The notes under the pieces are model-generated. The model saw only the letters and a program-made list of their open reading frames with translations. It made no database searches and was not told the DNA's origin. Source: Fibrobacter sp. UWB11 (GTDB lineage Bacteria; Fibrobacterota; Fibrobacteria; Fibrobacterales; Fibrobacteraceae). From it: a stretch of 64,000 bases of DNA. The translations under genes were made by a program, and so were the position numbers. The stretch covers positions 558,001 to 622,000 of the forward strand of contig NZ_FSRT01000001.1 in assembly GCF_900143015.1 (NCBI RefSeq). Direction: 5' to 3'. This document shows, one piece after another, positions 38,725 to 47,442 of the stretch. Each line of letters opens with the position of its first letter. The first letter of the stretch is position 1.

Positions 38725-39891
38725 ATGGCAACTATTAAGACGATGAACAACATTTCCAAGAAAGGCTTGAGCCTGTTTGGCTCGTTCTACCAGGTTTCCG
38801 ATTCTATCGAAAATCCGGATGCTATCTTGGTGCGTTCTGCCCAGGTTGATACCGACAACTTTGATGGCCTTTTGGCTGTCGCTCGCGCTGGTGCTGGCGT
38901 GAACAACATCACGATTGACAAGGCTTCTGCAAAGGGCATTTGCGTGTTCAACACTCCGGGTGCAAACGCAAACGCTGTTGCCGAACTCGTGATGACCGTG
39001 CTCGGCATGGCTGTCCGTAACGCAGACAAGGCTGCTGCTTGGGTCAAGGGTCTCGATGTGAATGATCCGGATCTCGCAAAGACTGTCGAAAGCGGCAAGA
39101 AGAAGTTTGCTGGCATGGAACTTGCCGGCAAGACTCTCGGTGTTGTTGGTCTTGGCAAGATTGGCGTGCTCGTTGCTAACTACGCTCGTTGGAAAAACAT
39201 GCGCGTGATCGCTTACGAACCGTATCCGAACGCAAACAACATGCATGAACTTTCTAACAAGGTCGAAATTGCTGATCTCGACACCGTGATTGCAAATTCT
39301 GACTTCCTCACGGTTCACGTTCCGTTCATCAAGGGCGTTACCGAAAACCTCCTCAACAAGAAGAACCTCGCTCAGTTCAAGGGTTCCTACATCATGAACT
39401 TTGCTCGTGGTGGCATTGTTGAAATGGATCCGGTGAACGAAATGCTCGCTTCTGGTTCCCTCCAGGGCTACCTCTGCGACTTCCCGACTGCAGAACTCAT
39501 CAAGAACGACAAGGTCACTTGCTTCCCGCATCTCGGCGCTTCTACCGAAGAAGCTGAAGAAAACTGCGCAGTCATGGCTGTTGAAGAATTGAAGGACTAC
39601 ATCGAATTCGGTTGTGTCCGCAATTCCGTGAACTTCCCGGCTCTCGTCGATCATCCACATGCTGGCATCAAGAGTCGCGTTGTCGTGATCAACCAGGACG
39701 TTCCGAACATGATTTCTGAAATCACGAAGGTGTTCGGTGCAGAAGGCATCAACATTGCTTCTTTCAGCAACAAGAGCAATGGCAAGATCGGTTACAACCT
39801 CGTTGACGTCGAAAGCAAGGTCGATGATTCCATCGTCGAAAAGCTCTCCAAGCTCGACAAGGTCATCAAGGTCCGCGTGATCCACTTCTAG
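38725..39891 (+). CDS. serA: D-3-phosphoglycerate dehydrogenase
   Basis: First step of serine synthesis, oxidising 3-phosphoglycerate with NAD. The 388-aa protein has an N-terminal substrate domain with RAGAGVNNI and VFNTPGANANAVAE, a nucleotide-binding domain with GVVGLGKIGVLVA, the catalytic MNFARGGIVE and the FPHLGASTEEAEENCA His, and a C-terminal ACT domain (VVINQDVPNMISEITKVFGAEGINI) that usually mediates serine feedback. AAAGGAA lies 8 bases before the start. It follows ispG by 41 bases. Confidence 0.94.
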   Translation: MATIKTMNNISKKGLSLFGSFYQVSDSIENPDAILVRSAQVDTDNFDGLLAVARAGAGVNNITIDKASAKGICVFNTPGANANAVAELVMTVLGMAVRNADKAAAWVKGLDVNDPDLAKTVESGKKKFAGMELAGKTLGVVGLGKIGVLVANYARWKNMRVIAYEPYPNANNMHELSNKVEIADLDTVIANSDFLTVHVPFIKGVTENLLNKKNLAQFKGSYIMNFARGGIVEMDPVNEMLASGSLQGYLCDFPTAELIKNDKVTCFPHLGASTEEAEENCAVMAVEELKDYIEFGCVRNSVNFPALVDHPHAGIKSRVVVINQDVPNMISEITKVFGAEGINIASFSNKSNGKIGYNLVDVESKVDDSIVEKLSKLDKVIKVRVIHF

Positions 39892-39981
39892 TCATTGGTC
39901 AATGGTCTTTGGTTATTCGATTTCAATCAGGCGGCGAAGCCGCGATTGTTAAACTAGTGACTAATGACTAACAACTAATAG
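39892..39981. repeat. Imperfect inverted repeat around GCGGC hairpin, between convergent genes
   Basis: The left arm has TCATTGGTCAATGGTCTTTGG-like units, the right arm (39952-39981) the complementary CTAATGACTAACAACTAATA-like units. The centre is GCGGCGAAGCCGCGATT (39931-39947), identical to 30441-30457. It fills the gap between serA and the acyl-CoA synthetase stop and could terminate both. Confidence 0.65.
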
Positions 39982-41751
39982 CTAAGAATACATCTTTTCG
40001 ATTTGTTCGGCGTACCGTTTTTCAGCAACGGTGCGCCGAATTTTTAATGTGGGGGTCAAGAGCCCTGATTCGATGGTGAGTTCATCACCGATTAAAGTCC
40101 ATTTGCGAATTTGTTCCCAATGGTTCAACTTTTCGTTGATATGTTCGATATGGCGGTTGATAGCATCGCGGACAAGCGGTGATCTCAGTGCGTTTTCTAC
40201 ATCGTAATCTTCGTTTTGCGGCTTGAGCATACGACGTGCACCGACGGGGTTTAGCCAAATAATTGCCGATACAAATTTGCGATCATTTGCTATGACAAGA
40301 GCTTGCTCTACAAGCGGATGGCGGATGATTTCGAGCTCGATGGGGTTGGGGCTCACGTATTTCCCGGTGCTTGTTTTAAGAAGTTCCTTGATGCGTCCGG
40401 TAAAGTAAAGATACCCGTCATCGTCAAAATAGCCTTGGTCGCCGGAATGATAAAATCCGTCTTCGGTAAATGCTTTTTCATTCAAGTCTGGACGGTTGTG
40501 GTAGCCTTTAAAGACACTTTCGCCGCGAATTTGAATTTCGCTACATTCACCGATTCTTACTTCGAGGTGGGGGAGAGGTTTGCCTATGGAACCGGGTTTG
40601 ATAGCTTGTTTGCAATTGGCCGAAACGACAGGTGAACATTCTGTCATGCCGTAGCCTTCGAAAACGGGGAGACCGATATTCAGCAAAAAACGTAGAATAG
40701 ATTTGTTGAGAGAACTGCTGCCCGAAATGATCATGCGGAAGTTTCCACCGACTGCTTCGCGCATTTGTTTGTAAACAAGCAGATTGAGAATCCGTTGCAT
40801 TATGCACGGACGCTTGGTGGGGTCTTTAATTTTGGCAATCTTGATAGCTTGTTTAATGGCGAATCGCTTAAGACCTTTTGCACGGTCTGCAGCAGTAGTC
40901 ATGGCTTCGTAAAGACGTTCGAGAATGCGAGGCACGACAATCATGATGGTCGGGCGGACTTCGCGCAACATGTGCGAGAGATTCTTGGGATTGTCTCCAA
41001 AGTAAATGGAAACTCCGCTTAAGGTGTAAAAATACACGGCCATGCGTTCAAGAACATGGGCTACCGGGAGAATTGTGAGACACGAATCTTTTTGTGTGTC
41101 GAACCGGAACATAGGTGCTATGTTTTGAATTTGTACAAGCATGTTTCGGTGCGTGAGTTCGGCGCCTTTGGGACGTCCTGTAGAACCGCTTGTGTAGATG
41201 ATGCTGAACTGGTCGTCAGGATTGATTGTTGCTAGCTGATTGTCAATCCATTTAGCTCGCATCTTGTCGGCAAGAGCGTCCGATCCTCTTTTGATAAGTT
41301 CGTTCCAGTATATACCATTGGGTGGACGCGATGAGCTGTTCTCCATGCATATAATGGTTTTGAAAAATGAGAGGTTCTCGAGGAGCGGTGCATCAAGTTC
41401 TTCGATTGAATTGACGATGAGAATTCTGACGTTCGCATCGTTAATTTGGAATAAAAAATTCTCGGATGAGATGTTTGGGAAAAGTGGAACGACACAGGCT
41501 TGGTTCAGTTGAATGGCTATATCTGCAATGAGCCAGTTTGGTGAACTTGGGGCAATGATGCCGACGCTTTCGTTTTTTGTCAATCCGAGGGAATTCAGTG
41601 CAAGCGCAAGAGCTTTTGTTTCGGTCTTCAGTTTTTGGGGAGAATAGTGAATCCACTCGCCGTTTTTACGGTGATACCATCCTTTGAAATCGGAGCGGTC
41701 ACAGTTCGCGAAGAACATCGACGGTAGAGATGTAAACTGAAGCTCTTCCAT
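39982..41751 (-). CDS. Long-chain acyl-CoA synthetase-like AMP-forming ligase
   Basis: A 589-aa member of the AMP-dependent synthetase family that activates a carboxylic acid as acyl-AMP and then the CoA thioester. The start at 41751 (MEELQFTSLPSMFF) is preferred over 41787, which adds a Cys/Lys-rich stretch with no ribosome site. Core motifs: IIYTSGSTGRPKGAELTHRN (P-loop), GYGMTECSP, YHSGDQGYFDDDGYLYFTGR and IKELLKTSTGKYVSP. The order and spacing match FadD15-type long-chain synthetases. It stands alone, so the substrate length is an inference. Confidence 0.88.
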   Translation of the reverse strand: MEELQFTSLPSMFFANCDRSDFKGWYHRKNGEWIHYSPQKLKTETKALALALNSLGLTKNESVGIIAPSSPNWLIADIAIQLNQACVVPLFPNISSENFLFQINDANVRILIVNSIEELDAPLLENLSFFKTIICMENSSSRPPNGIYWNELIKRGSDALADKMRAKWIDNQLATINPDDQFSIIYTSGSTGRPKGAELTHRNMLVQIQNIAPMFRFDTQKDSCLTILPVAHVLERMAVYFYTLSGVSIYFGDNPKNLSHMLREVRPTIMIVVPRILERLYEAMTTAADRAKGLKRFAIKQAIKIAKIKDPTKRPCIMQRILNLLVYKQMREAVGGNFRMIISGSSSLNKSILRFLLNIGLPVFEGYGMTECSPVVSANCKQAIKPGSIGKPLPHLEVRIGECSEIQIRGESVFKGYHNRPDLNEKAFTEDGFYHSGDQGYFDDDGYLYFTGRIKELLKTSTGKYVSPNPIELEIIRHPLVEQALVIANDRKFVSAIIWLNPVGARRMLKPQNEDYDVENALRSPLVRDAINRHIEHINEKLNHWEQIRKWTLIGDELTIESGLLTPTLKIRRTVAEKRYAEQIEKMYS

Positions 41752-41872
41752 ATTTTTAAAATAACATTCTATTTTGCAATAGCTCAATTTTTTTTGAAAA
41801 AAATGGCTTTTGCATCTTTTGTAAAAGCGCGGATGGATCCCTTTTTGAAAAAGAATTCTTTATATTTAAAGT

Positions 41873-42199
41873 ATGCTGAAAAAGTTGAATGACTACGAGA
41901 GTGAACTTTTACATTTAGTGTCGCAGGAGAGTCCGCTGACGGCTGAGCAATTATTGTCGGTGCGGACGCATATTGGATTTTTCCAGCACGAGCGATTGGT
42001 GCACGAACTTGTGATGATCTTGTTTGCGCTTTTGACGGTTGGCGGAATTTTATTTTTGGTGGTTGTGCCGGAAATTCCGGTGCTTGCTCTAGATGTGCTG
42101 TTCTTTGCGCTCTTGGTGCCGTATGTGAGGCATTACTACGGGCTTGAGAATGGGGTGCAGAGGTTGTACGACGTGTACGATAAATTGGAAAAGTTGTAA
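41873..42199 (+). CDS. Small membrane protein, unknown
   Basis: 108 aa. A charged N-terminal helix (residues 1-40) is followed by two hydrophobic helices (about 43-62 and 66-84, LVMILFALLTVGGILFLVVV and VLALDVLFFALLVPYV), then a charged helix ending VYDKLEKL. A -10-like TATATT sits about 14 bases before the ATG, so the transcript may be nearly leaderless. I do not recognise a family. A perfect terminator follows immediately. Confidence 0.7.
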   Translation: MLKKLNDYESELLHLVSQESPLTAEQLLSVRTHIGFFQHERLVHELVMILFALLTVGGILFLVVVPEIPVLALDVLFFALLVPYVRHYYGLENGVQRLYDVYDKLEKL

Positions 42200-42203
42200 A
42201 TGA

Positions 42204-42232
42204 AAAAAGCAAGTCCGTGGGACTTGCTTTTT
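42204..42232 (+). terminator. Terminator after small membrane protein gene
   Basis: AAAAAGCAAGTCC and GGACTTGCTTTTT pair perfectly around GTG. Confidence 0.93.
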
Positions 42233-42267
42233 GAAATTCGATGGATCCTGTCTTGCCATAACAAGAG

Positions 42268-42296
42268 GGAGGTGCCCGGTCAAGCCGGGCATGACA
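42268..42296. repeat. REP-like palindrome, GGTGCCCG type
   Basis: GAGGTGCCCGGTCAAGCCGG and following GCATGACA form a hairpin. The same unit occurs in reverse orientation at 56219-56248. Confidence 0.65.
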
Positions 42297-42301
42297 ATTC
42301 A

Positions 42302-42334
42302 TTACTTCTTCGGGGTGATGAATTCAAGCCCACC
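42302..42334 (-). pseudogene. Remnant of a serS 3' end
   Basis: On the minus strand these 33 bases read GGLEFITPKK followed by TAA. The intact serS ends GGLEFIKPKA with its stop at 42407, so this is a second, diverged copy of the last eleven codons about 105 bases downstream. No other serS sequence is visible beside it. Confidence 0.75.
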
Positions 42335-42348
42335 CCGATGAGCGGGCA

Positions 42349-42395
42349 AGGTTTCTTGCGAAACCTCGCACTCGGATTTTTCTTGCGAAAAATCC
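42349..42395. repeat. Twin hairpins with identical TTGC loops
   Basis: AGGTTTC-TTGC-GAAACCT (42349-42366) and GGATTTTTC-TTGC-GAAAAATCC (42374-42395) stand 7 bases apart, each perfectly paired, with similar CTC-AC sequence after each. They lie between the real serS stop and the serS remnant. Confidence 0.85.
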
Positions 42396-42406
42396 TCACT
42401 ACATGG

Positions 42407-43693
42407 TTAGGCTTTCGGTTTGATAAACTCAAGCCCACCCATGTACGGACGGAGGACTTCAGGAATCTTGAGCGAGCCGTCTTTCTGCTGGTAGTTGTCG
42501 CAGATGCCGACCATCACGCGCGGAGTGGCGAGGCCAGAGCCATTAAGCGTGTGGAGGTAGACGTTCTTGCCGTTGACCTTCGTCTTGATGTTGGCGCGGC
42601 GTGCCTGGTAGTCTTCGAAGTTCGAGCAGGAGCTGACTTCGAGCCACTTCTTTTCGACCGGAGCGTAAACTTCGAGGTCGTAGCACTTGGCTGCTCCGAA
42701 ACCGAGGTCGCCCTTGCAGAGTGCAAGGCGGTGGTACGGGAGGCCGAGCTTTTCGAGGAGTTTTTCACCGAAGCGGGTGAGTTCTTCGTGATCTTCGTAG
42801 CTGTGTTCCGGATGAGCGAAGTAAACCATTTCAACCTTGTTGAACTGGTGCAAGCGGAGAAGACCGCGGGTGTCCTTGCCGTAGCTACCTGCTTCGCGGC
42901 GGAAGCAAGCGGAGTAGGCGCAGATGCGTTTCGGAAGTTCAGATTCCGGAATCACTTCGCCAGAGTAGAGGTTGGTGAGCGGGACTTCTGCAGTCGGGAT
43001 GAGGAACAGGTCATCATCCTTGTCGCAACGGTACATGTCTTCTTCGAACTTCGGGAGCTGACCCGTGCCGCGCATGGTGTTGCGGGTAACGAGGTACGGC
43101 GGAGTGAATTCTTCGAAGCCAGCCTTCTGGTGTTCGTCGAGGAAGAACTGGATGAGGGCGCGTTCGAGGCGGGAGCCGAGACCGCGGTAAACCGGGAAGC
43201 CGGAACCAGAAATCTTGGCGCCACGTTCAAAGTCAAAAATGCCAAGGCGTTCGCCGAGAGTCTTGTGGTCGACGCGGGCGAAGTCATCGTTCTTGGTGTA
43301 GTAGTCAAACGGAATCGGGCCGTCTTTTTCGACAACGTTGTCCGAACTGTCCTTGCCTTCCGGAGAACGCGGAGCGATGTTCGGAACGTGCATGAGCATT
43401 TCGGTCTGCTTGTAGTCGAGTTCCTTGAGCTTCTTGTCGAGTTCGTCAATCTTGTTGCCGAGTTCGCGTGTTGCGGCCTGGGCTTCGTCAGCGTTTTCGC
43501 CTTTCTTCTTGAGTTCGCCGATGCGCTTGGATTGGGCGTTGCGTTCACTCTTGAGGCGTTCGACTTCGGTGAGGAGCGGGCGGCGTTCGTTATCAACGGC
43601 GAGCACGTCACGAAGGCTTACGGTCGTATATTTCTTTTCGGTTTCAGCAATATAATATTCCGGATTTTCGCGGATTTTCTTAATGTCAAGCAT
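42407..43693 (-). CDS. serS: Seryl-tRNA synthetase
   Basis: Charges tRNA-Ser. The 428-aa protein starts at MLDIKKIRENP (43693); the open frame upstream is not coding. Residues about 1-105 form the antiparallel coiled-coil arm that grips the tRNA (ERRPLLTEVERLKSERNAQS...). Class II motifs follow: motif 2 in RICAYSACFRREAGSYGKDTRGLLRLHQF and motif 3 in SGLATPRVMVGICDNYQ. The length is standard. A heptad-repeat-containing promoter lies upstream and a duplicated 3'-end remnant downstream. Confidence 0.96.
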   Translation of the reverse strand: MLDIKKIRENPEYYIAETEKKYTTVSLRDVLAVDNERRPLLTEVERLKSERNAQSKRIGELKKKGENADEAQAATRELGNKIDELDKKLKELDYKQTEMLMHVPNIAPRSPEGKDSSDNVVEKDGPIPFDYYTKNDDFARVDHKTLGERLGIFDFERGAKISGSGFPVYRGLGSRLERALIQFFLDEHQKAGFEEFTPPYLVTRNTMRGTGQLPKFEEDMYRCDKDDDLFLIPTAEVPLTNLYSGEVIPESELPKRICAYSACFRREAGSYGKDTRGLLRLHQFNKVEMVYFAHPEHSYEDHEELTRFGEKLLEKLGLPYHRLALCKGDLGFGAAKCYDLEVYAPVEKKWLEVSSCSNFEDYQARRANIKTKVNGKNVYLHTLNGSGLATPRVMVGICDNYQQKDGSLKIPEVLRPYMGGLEFIKPKA

Positions 43694-43726
43694 TTTATGC
43701 CTCGGTTGAAAATTTTTACGCGGTAA

Positions 43727-43762
43727 AAGATAGAAAAGTAGGGCGTAGGAAGTAGGAAGTAA
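43727..43762 (-). promoter_or_regulatory. serS promoter with heptad repeats at -35
   Basis: On the minus strand TATCTT (43727-43732) is a plausible -10. The hexamer 17 bp upstream is CTACTT, inside a CTTCCTA-type heptad tract (43738-43762). The ffh promoter has the same hexamer at the same spacing. Confidence 0.5.
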
Positions 43763-43935
43763 AACGTGAAAATTTAACGAAAACCAATGATTAATAACTT
43801 GCAATCATTCATTAATCGCAAGATTTTACTGGGTCTTTTTTTTATGCTGAATGCGCTCGGGATTGTTTATGGAAAATGCGCGGGGCGTTTTGGGCGAATG
43901 CTTTATGAAGTGCGCGTGGTCTCGTTTAGATTTTG

Positions 43936-45300
43936 TTAGGCGATAGGTTCTGCGAGCAGAGCGAAGGGTTCCGCATCGGTGATGCGGACGCGAAGCGTTG
44001 TTCCCGCAGGGAACGAACCCTGAAGCGCTACGGGGCGGTAAGCCATGTTGCGGGCGATTGTCGTGCCGCTGCGGTAGCCGGGTTTCTCAGTGACTACGGT
44101 ACATTCGTCGCCAATCCAGTTGCTGTTGTTTTCGAGCGCGATTTTTTGGAATGCTTCGGCGAGAATCGCGGAACGCTCGTGCTTAACATTGTCGGGTACG
44201 GCAGCGGCACTTGCTTCGAGGCGTGCGGCAACAGTGTTCGGACGCGCAACGAATCGCGTGATATTGCAGACTGTCGGACGCGTTTCTTTCAAGATATTTA
44301 GCGTATCGTTGAAGTCTTCGGCGGATTCTCCGGGATAGCCCACGATCAAATCGGTGCTGAGTGTGAACTTGCTAAAGCGTTTGTTGAACTCGTTTGCAAG
44401 GGTTATGTAATCTTGTGCGGTATGGCGGCGGTTCATTGCCTTGAGCACGTTTTCGCTACCGCTTTGAACAGGAATGTGGATAAACTTGTAAATGCGTTCG
44501 TCCGTGAAGCAATCGAGCAATGCTTCTTGATAGCCGAGGACATGGCGCGGATTGCCCATGCCGAGTCGAATGCGGTAATTCCCGTTTACGTGCGTGAGGA
44601 TTCTCTGCGTAAGTTCGGCGAGATTTGTGCCGATGTCAAAGCCGTAGCAGGCGCAGTCTTGGCCTGTAAGCTGAATTTCGAGGCATCCATCGTCGACGAG
44701 CGATTGAACTTGATCGACAATCGCGTTGGGCGCATAGCTGTGGAGACGTCCCTTGACGAGATGCGTGCTGCAAAAAGCGCAAGCATCGAGGCAGCCTTCT
44801 TCGATATTCACGATGCCGACGAATGGCGATTCGCGAAGGACGTTCCTATGGCGGGCAAAGTTCTCGTCGGATTTTTTATAGCGAGTGCGGTCTTGTATGG
44901 CATTACCCGAATCATACCCCAATTGCTGTTCTTTTTCGAGCTCCGAAAGAGTTGTAAATTGCACTTTTGGGACGGCTCGAATTGCTTCTTCGCGGAAGTC
45001 CTTGGGGGCGCAACCCGTGATGTAAATGGGAACGTTTGGATAAGTGCTTGCTGCTTTGCGTAATAGCTTGAGGGCGCCTGAATTTCCTTTGACCGTACAG
45101 ACGTTCAAATAAAACGCTTCAGGCTTTTCTGTGTGACAGTCCGCGGGGGACGCGGCATTTTCAAAATTTGCGGCGTTTTTCGTCGCATTTGTGGGTTCTG
45201 GAAATGTGAAGGTGACTTCGGATTTTTTCGAGAGTAGGCGCGCTATTTTTTCACCGTCGCCGAAGTTTGCGGCGCAGCCTTGGCTTAAGACGACTATCAT
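43936..45300 (-). CDS. CDKAL1/archaeal-type tRNA methylthiotransferase (e-MtaB)
   Basis: A 454-aa radical-SAM methylthiotransferase that in this family converts t6A37 of tRNA to ms2t6A. The N-terminal domain has three cluster Cys (SQGCAANFGDGE, LNVCTVKGNS, ITGCAPK); the SAM cluster motif is EGCLDACAFCSTHLVKGRL; a TRAM-like C-terminus follows (ECTVVTEKPGYRSG...). CTVK, the DxxxYGxDIGTNL segment, IRLGMGNP and FIHIPVQSGSENVL match human CDKAL1 and archaeal homologues better than bacterial MtaB, which has CTVT. It is the second gene after the SpoIID-like gene, overlapping it by 4 bp. Confidence 0.85.
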   Translation of the reverse strand: MIVVLSQGCAANFGDGEKIARLLSKKSEVTFTFPEPTNATKNAANFENAASPADCHTEKPEAFYLNVCTVKGNSGALKLLRKAASTYPNVPIYITGCAPKDFREEAIRAVPKVQFTTLSELEKEQQLGYDSGNAIQDRTRYKKSDENFARHRNVLRESPFVGIVNIEEGCLDACAFCSTHLVKGRLHSYAPNAIVDQVQSLVDDGCLEIQLTGQDCACYGFDIGTNLAELTQRILTHVNGNYRIRLGMGNPRHVLGYQEALLDCFTDERIYKFIHIPVQSGSENVLKAMNRRHTAQDYITLANEFNKRFSKFTLSTDLIVGYPGESAEDFNDTLNILKETRPTVCNITRFVARPNTVAARLEASAAAVPDNVKHERSAILAEAFQKIALENNSNWIGDECTVVTEKPGYRSGTTIARNMAYRPVALQGSFPAGTTLRVRITDAEPFALLAEPIA

Positions 45301-46526
45301 CTGGTGAATTTTTCCAGCGTGATGCCGGGATAATAGTGCGTTAAAATTTGAATGTAGCTTTGCCCTGCTTGTGCGCGTGCGCGTGCGCCCATTTGGCAGA
45401 GCCCGACACCATGGCCGAAACCCTTGCCTTTAAGAATCCATTGATTTCCGTTGCGATGGATGCGGAAAAAACAGGAGGGGAGGATGGTGCTGCTGCGTTT
45501 AAACAGCCAGCGGATTTTGTCTGCTTTTGCGGTGAACGTGCCGTTGTTCGTTTCTACGACGAGCGTGTGGATGCGGCCGCTCTTGAGCGTGTCTTGAATG
45601 TGCATTGACTTGATGCTCGAAAAACTCGGGACGTTCGCTTTGGCTTCTTTGGCGTTTATCTGGAATAAGTCTTGCAATTCGTCTTCGGTAAATTCACGAG
45701 TCCATTCGGTGTAGTTGGATTCTCTGCACCAAGGGGTTCCATCTGGGCGAAGATCGGGTTTGTTCTTGAGATAGGGATGGTCTGGGCGGCCCCAGGTGGC
45801 AACGCCTTCTGTTTCGCCACCGCAGGTAGAATGGTAGTAGGCGGTGATAAATTCACCGTTGTACGTCATCACGACACCTTCGGTTTCGCGGACTGCTTTG
45901 TCCGTGATTTCGGTCGCGCTGTGGAGGCCTTTGTAAACTTGGTCACGCGTGTCGGCGTAGACGTCGAAGCCTTGTGTTTTGCGACTCCCGAAGTGCTTGT
46001 AAGCGTATGTTCGGGCGGCAACGGCTTGAGCCTTGAGCGCTTCGAATTTGGATTCGTCGAGTTTGCCGATTTCGTAGGGGACTACGCCGCGCAAGTATTC
46101 TTCGATGTCGATGATGTTGATGGCGTTTACCTTGTTGCCATTGGCGGTGACCACGAATTCACCTTCGTAGCAGGCTTTGTTGAGGGATGCCTTGTCGGTT
46201 GCGATGGCAATACATTCGCCTGTTGTAGACCCAGTGGCTTTGAATACGCGGCGGTCTATAGTCTGTTGGCGTTTCGCCTTTGTCTTGATTTTGAGTTTGC
46301 CTTTAGAGGCTGTGATGTGGAACTCTTCGTTCTTTTGGCGGACGGTGATGCTTGGCACGCCTACAAAAACGCCCACTTGGATAGGGCGATTGAGTTCCTT
46401 TGCGATTTTTTGAGGAACGATGGTCTGCTCGGATACACTGCTTGCTTCAATCGGATCTAGCGGTATCGCCAAAGCTAATGGCGACATCGCTAGCGCTAAA
46501 ACAGAAATTATCCGGCGCAGACTCAT
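45297..46526 (-). CDS. SpoIID/LytB-domain protein
   Basis: A 409-aa exported protein with a signal peptide (MSLRRIISVLALAMSPLALA). The SpoIID core covers residues about 125-330: INIIDIEEYLRGVVPYEIG, FEALKAQAVAARTYAYKH, DVYADTRDQVYKGL, AYYHSTCGGETEGV and PYL. SpoIID in Bacillus is a lytic transglycosylase that trims peptidoglycan; in non-sporulating bacteria the domain is linked to cell-wall turnover. The C-terminal KGFGHGVGLCQMGARARAQAG is typical of the family. Overlaps the methylthiotransferase gene by ATGA and lies 6 bases from the deformylase stop. Confidence 0.9.
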   Translation of the reverse strand: MSLRRIISVLALAMSPLALAIPLDPIEASSVSEQTIVPQKIAKELNRPIQVGVFVGVPSITVRQKNEEFHITASKGKLKIKTKAKRQQTIDRRVFKATGSTTGECIAIATDKASLNKACYEGEFVVTANGNKVNAINIIDIEEYLRGVVPYEIGKLDESKFEALKAQAVAARTYAYKHFGSRKTQGFDVYADTRDQVYKGLHSATEITDKAVRETEGVVMTYNGEFITAYYHSTCGGETEGVATWGRPDHPYLKNKPDLRPDGTPWCRESNYTEWTREFTEDELQDLFQINAKEAKANVPSFSSIKSMHIQDTLKSGRIHTLVVETNNGTFTAKADKIRWLFKRSSTILPSCFFRIHRNGNQWILKGKGFGHGVGLCQMGARARAQAGQSYIQILTHYYPGITLEKFTR

Positions 46527-46531
46527 GAACG

Positions 46532-47071
46532 TTATTTCTTCTTGAGCTTCGCTTGAGTTTCTTTGGCCATCTTGCGGAGCTTGGACTGGTTCAGCGTGCG
46601 GTCCGATGTCGAAATCTTATCGACAAAGAGGTCGCCGTTCAGGTGGTCACATTCGTGCTGGATGCAGCGTGCGAACAGACCTTCACAGTTGTGAATTTCC
46701 TGAGCTTCACCGTTAATGTCGAAGAATCGCACCGTGACACGGTCCGGACGGACTACGTTGCAGAAAATATCCGGGAGCGAGAGGCAACCTTCGTCGTAGT
46801 CGGCTGGCTTTGCATCCGGTTCTGCTTCCCATTCGGGATTGAACATAATGTACGGGCGCGGTTCTTCTTCGTCGGGGATGGCGGTGTCGATAACCACGAG
46901 ACGGATGTTCTTGCCTATCTGCGGTGCTGCAAGTCCACAGCCTGGTGCTTCGTACATGGTTTCGAGCATGTCTTTTGCGAGCTGGCGGAGTTCCGGCGTG
47001 ATTTCGGTAATGGGTTCGCACTTTTTGCGAAGCACCGGATCACCGTAAATTCTGATGGGGAGAATAGCCAT
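46532..47071 (-). CDS. def: Peptide deformylase
   Basis: Removes the formyl group from N-terminal Met of new proteins, using a metal held by one Cys and two His. The 179-aa product has all three motifs: GCGLAAPQIG, EGCLSLP and QHECDHLNG. N-terminus MAILPIRIYGDPVLRKKCEP is typical. The C-terminus has a Lys-rich extension. It begins 2 bases after the yajC stop, so the two are surely co-transcribed. Confidence 0.97.
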   Translation of the reverse strand: MAILPIRIYGDPVLRKKCEPITEITPELRQLAKDMLETMYEAPGCGLAAPQIGKNIRLVVIDTAIPDEEEPRPYIMFNPEWEAEPDAKPADYDEGCLSLPDIFCNVVRPDRVTVRFFDINGEAQEIHNCEGLFARCIQHECDHLNGDLFVDKISTSDRTLNQSKLRKMAKETQAKLKKK

Positions 47072-47073
47072 GA

Positions 47074-47442
47074 TTACTTCTTTTCTTCGACCTTAGCGGA
47101 AAGGTCGTTGTTGAGGACGCGGAGGATAGCAGCCTTTTCGAATTCGATGGTGGAGGTGCCAGTGCGGAGCGTGATGATGTTTTCTTCCATGCTAGCGATG
47201 GTGCCGATGATGCCTGCTGCGGTCATGACCTTGTCACCCTTCTTGAGCTGCTTGCGCATTTCGTCCATCTGCTTCATTTCCTTCTGCTTCGGGCGGATGA
47301 AGAAGAGCCACATCACAACAAAGAGAAGAATGATGGGGAGGAAGCTGGCGAGTGCACCCGGCTGTTCCGGCTGGGCTGCTGCTGCATCCTGTGCGAAAGC
47401 GGCGATGGAGGAAAGAGTCACGAGAAGTGCAGAAAGTTTCAT
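47074..47442 (-). CDS. yajC: Preprotein translocase subunit YajC
   Basis: 122 aa. An N-terminal signal-like segment (MKLSALLVTLSSIAAFA) is followed by a membrane helix (FLPIILLFVVMWLFFIRP) and the YajC core QKEMKQMDEMRKQLKKGDKVMTAAGIIGTI. YajC associates with SecDF in protein export. The extra cleavable-looking N-terminus is longer than in E. coli. It heads the yajC-def-SpoIID-mtaB run. Confidence 0.94.
   Translation of the reverse strand: MKLSALLVTLSSIAAFAQDAAAAQPEQPGALASFLPIILLFVVMWLFFIRPKQKEMKQMDEMRKQLKKGDKVMTAAGIIGTIASMEENIITLRTGTSTIEFEKAAILRVLNNDLSAKVEEKK

Noticed and set aside
42200-43726. 508-codon plus-strand frame across serS
   Set aside because: It lies antisense to a complete seryl-tRNA synthetase and has no family features.
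43780-43850. T-box or other leader riboswitch before serS
   Set aside because: There is a CTTGC...GCAAG pairing, but no T-box sequence or specifier loop can be recognised.
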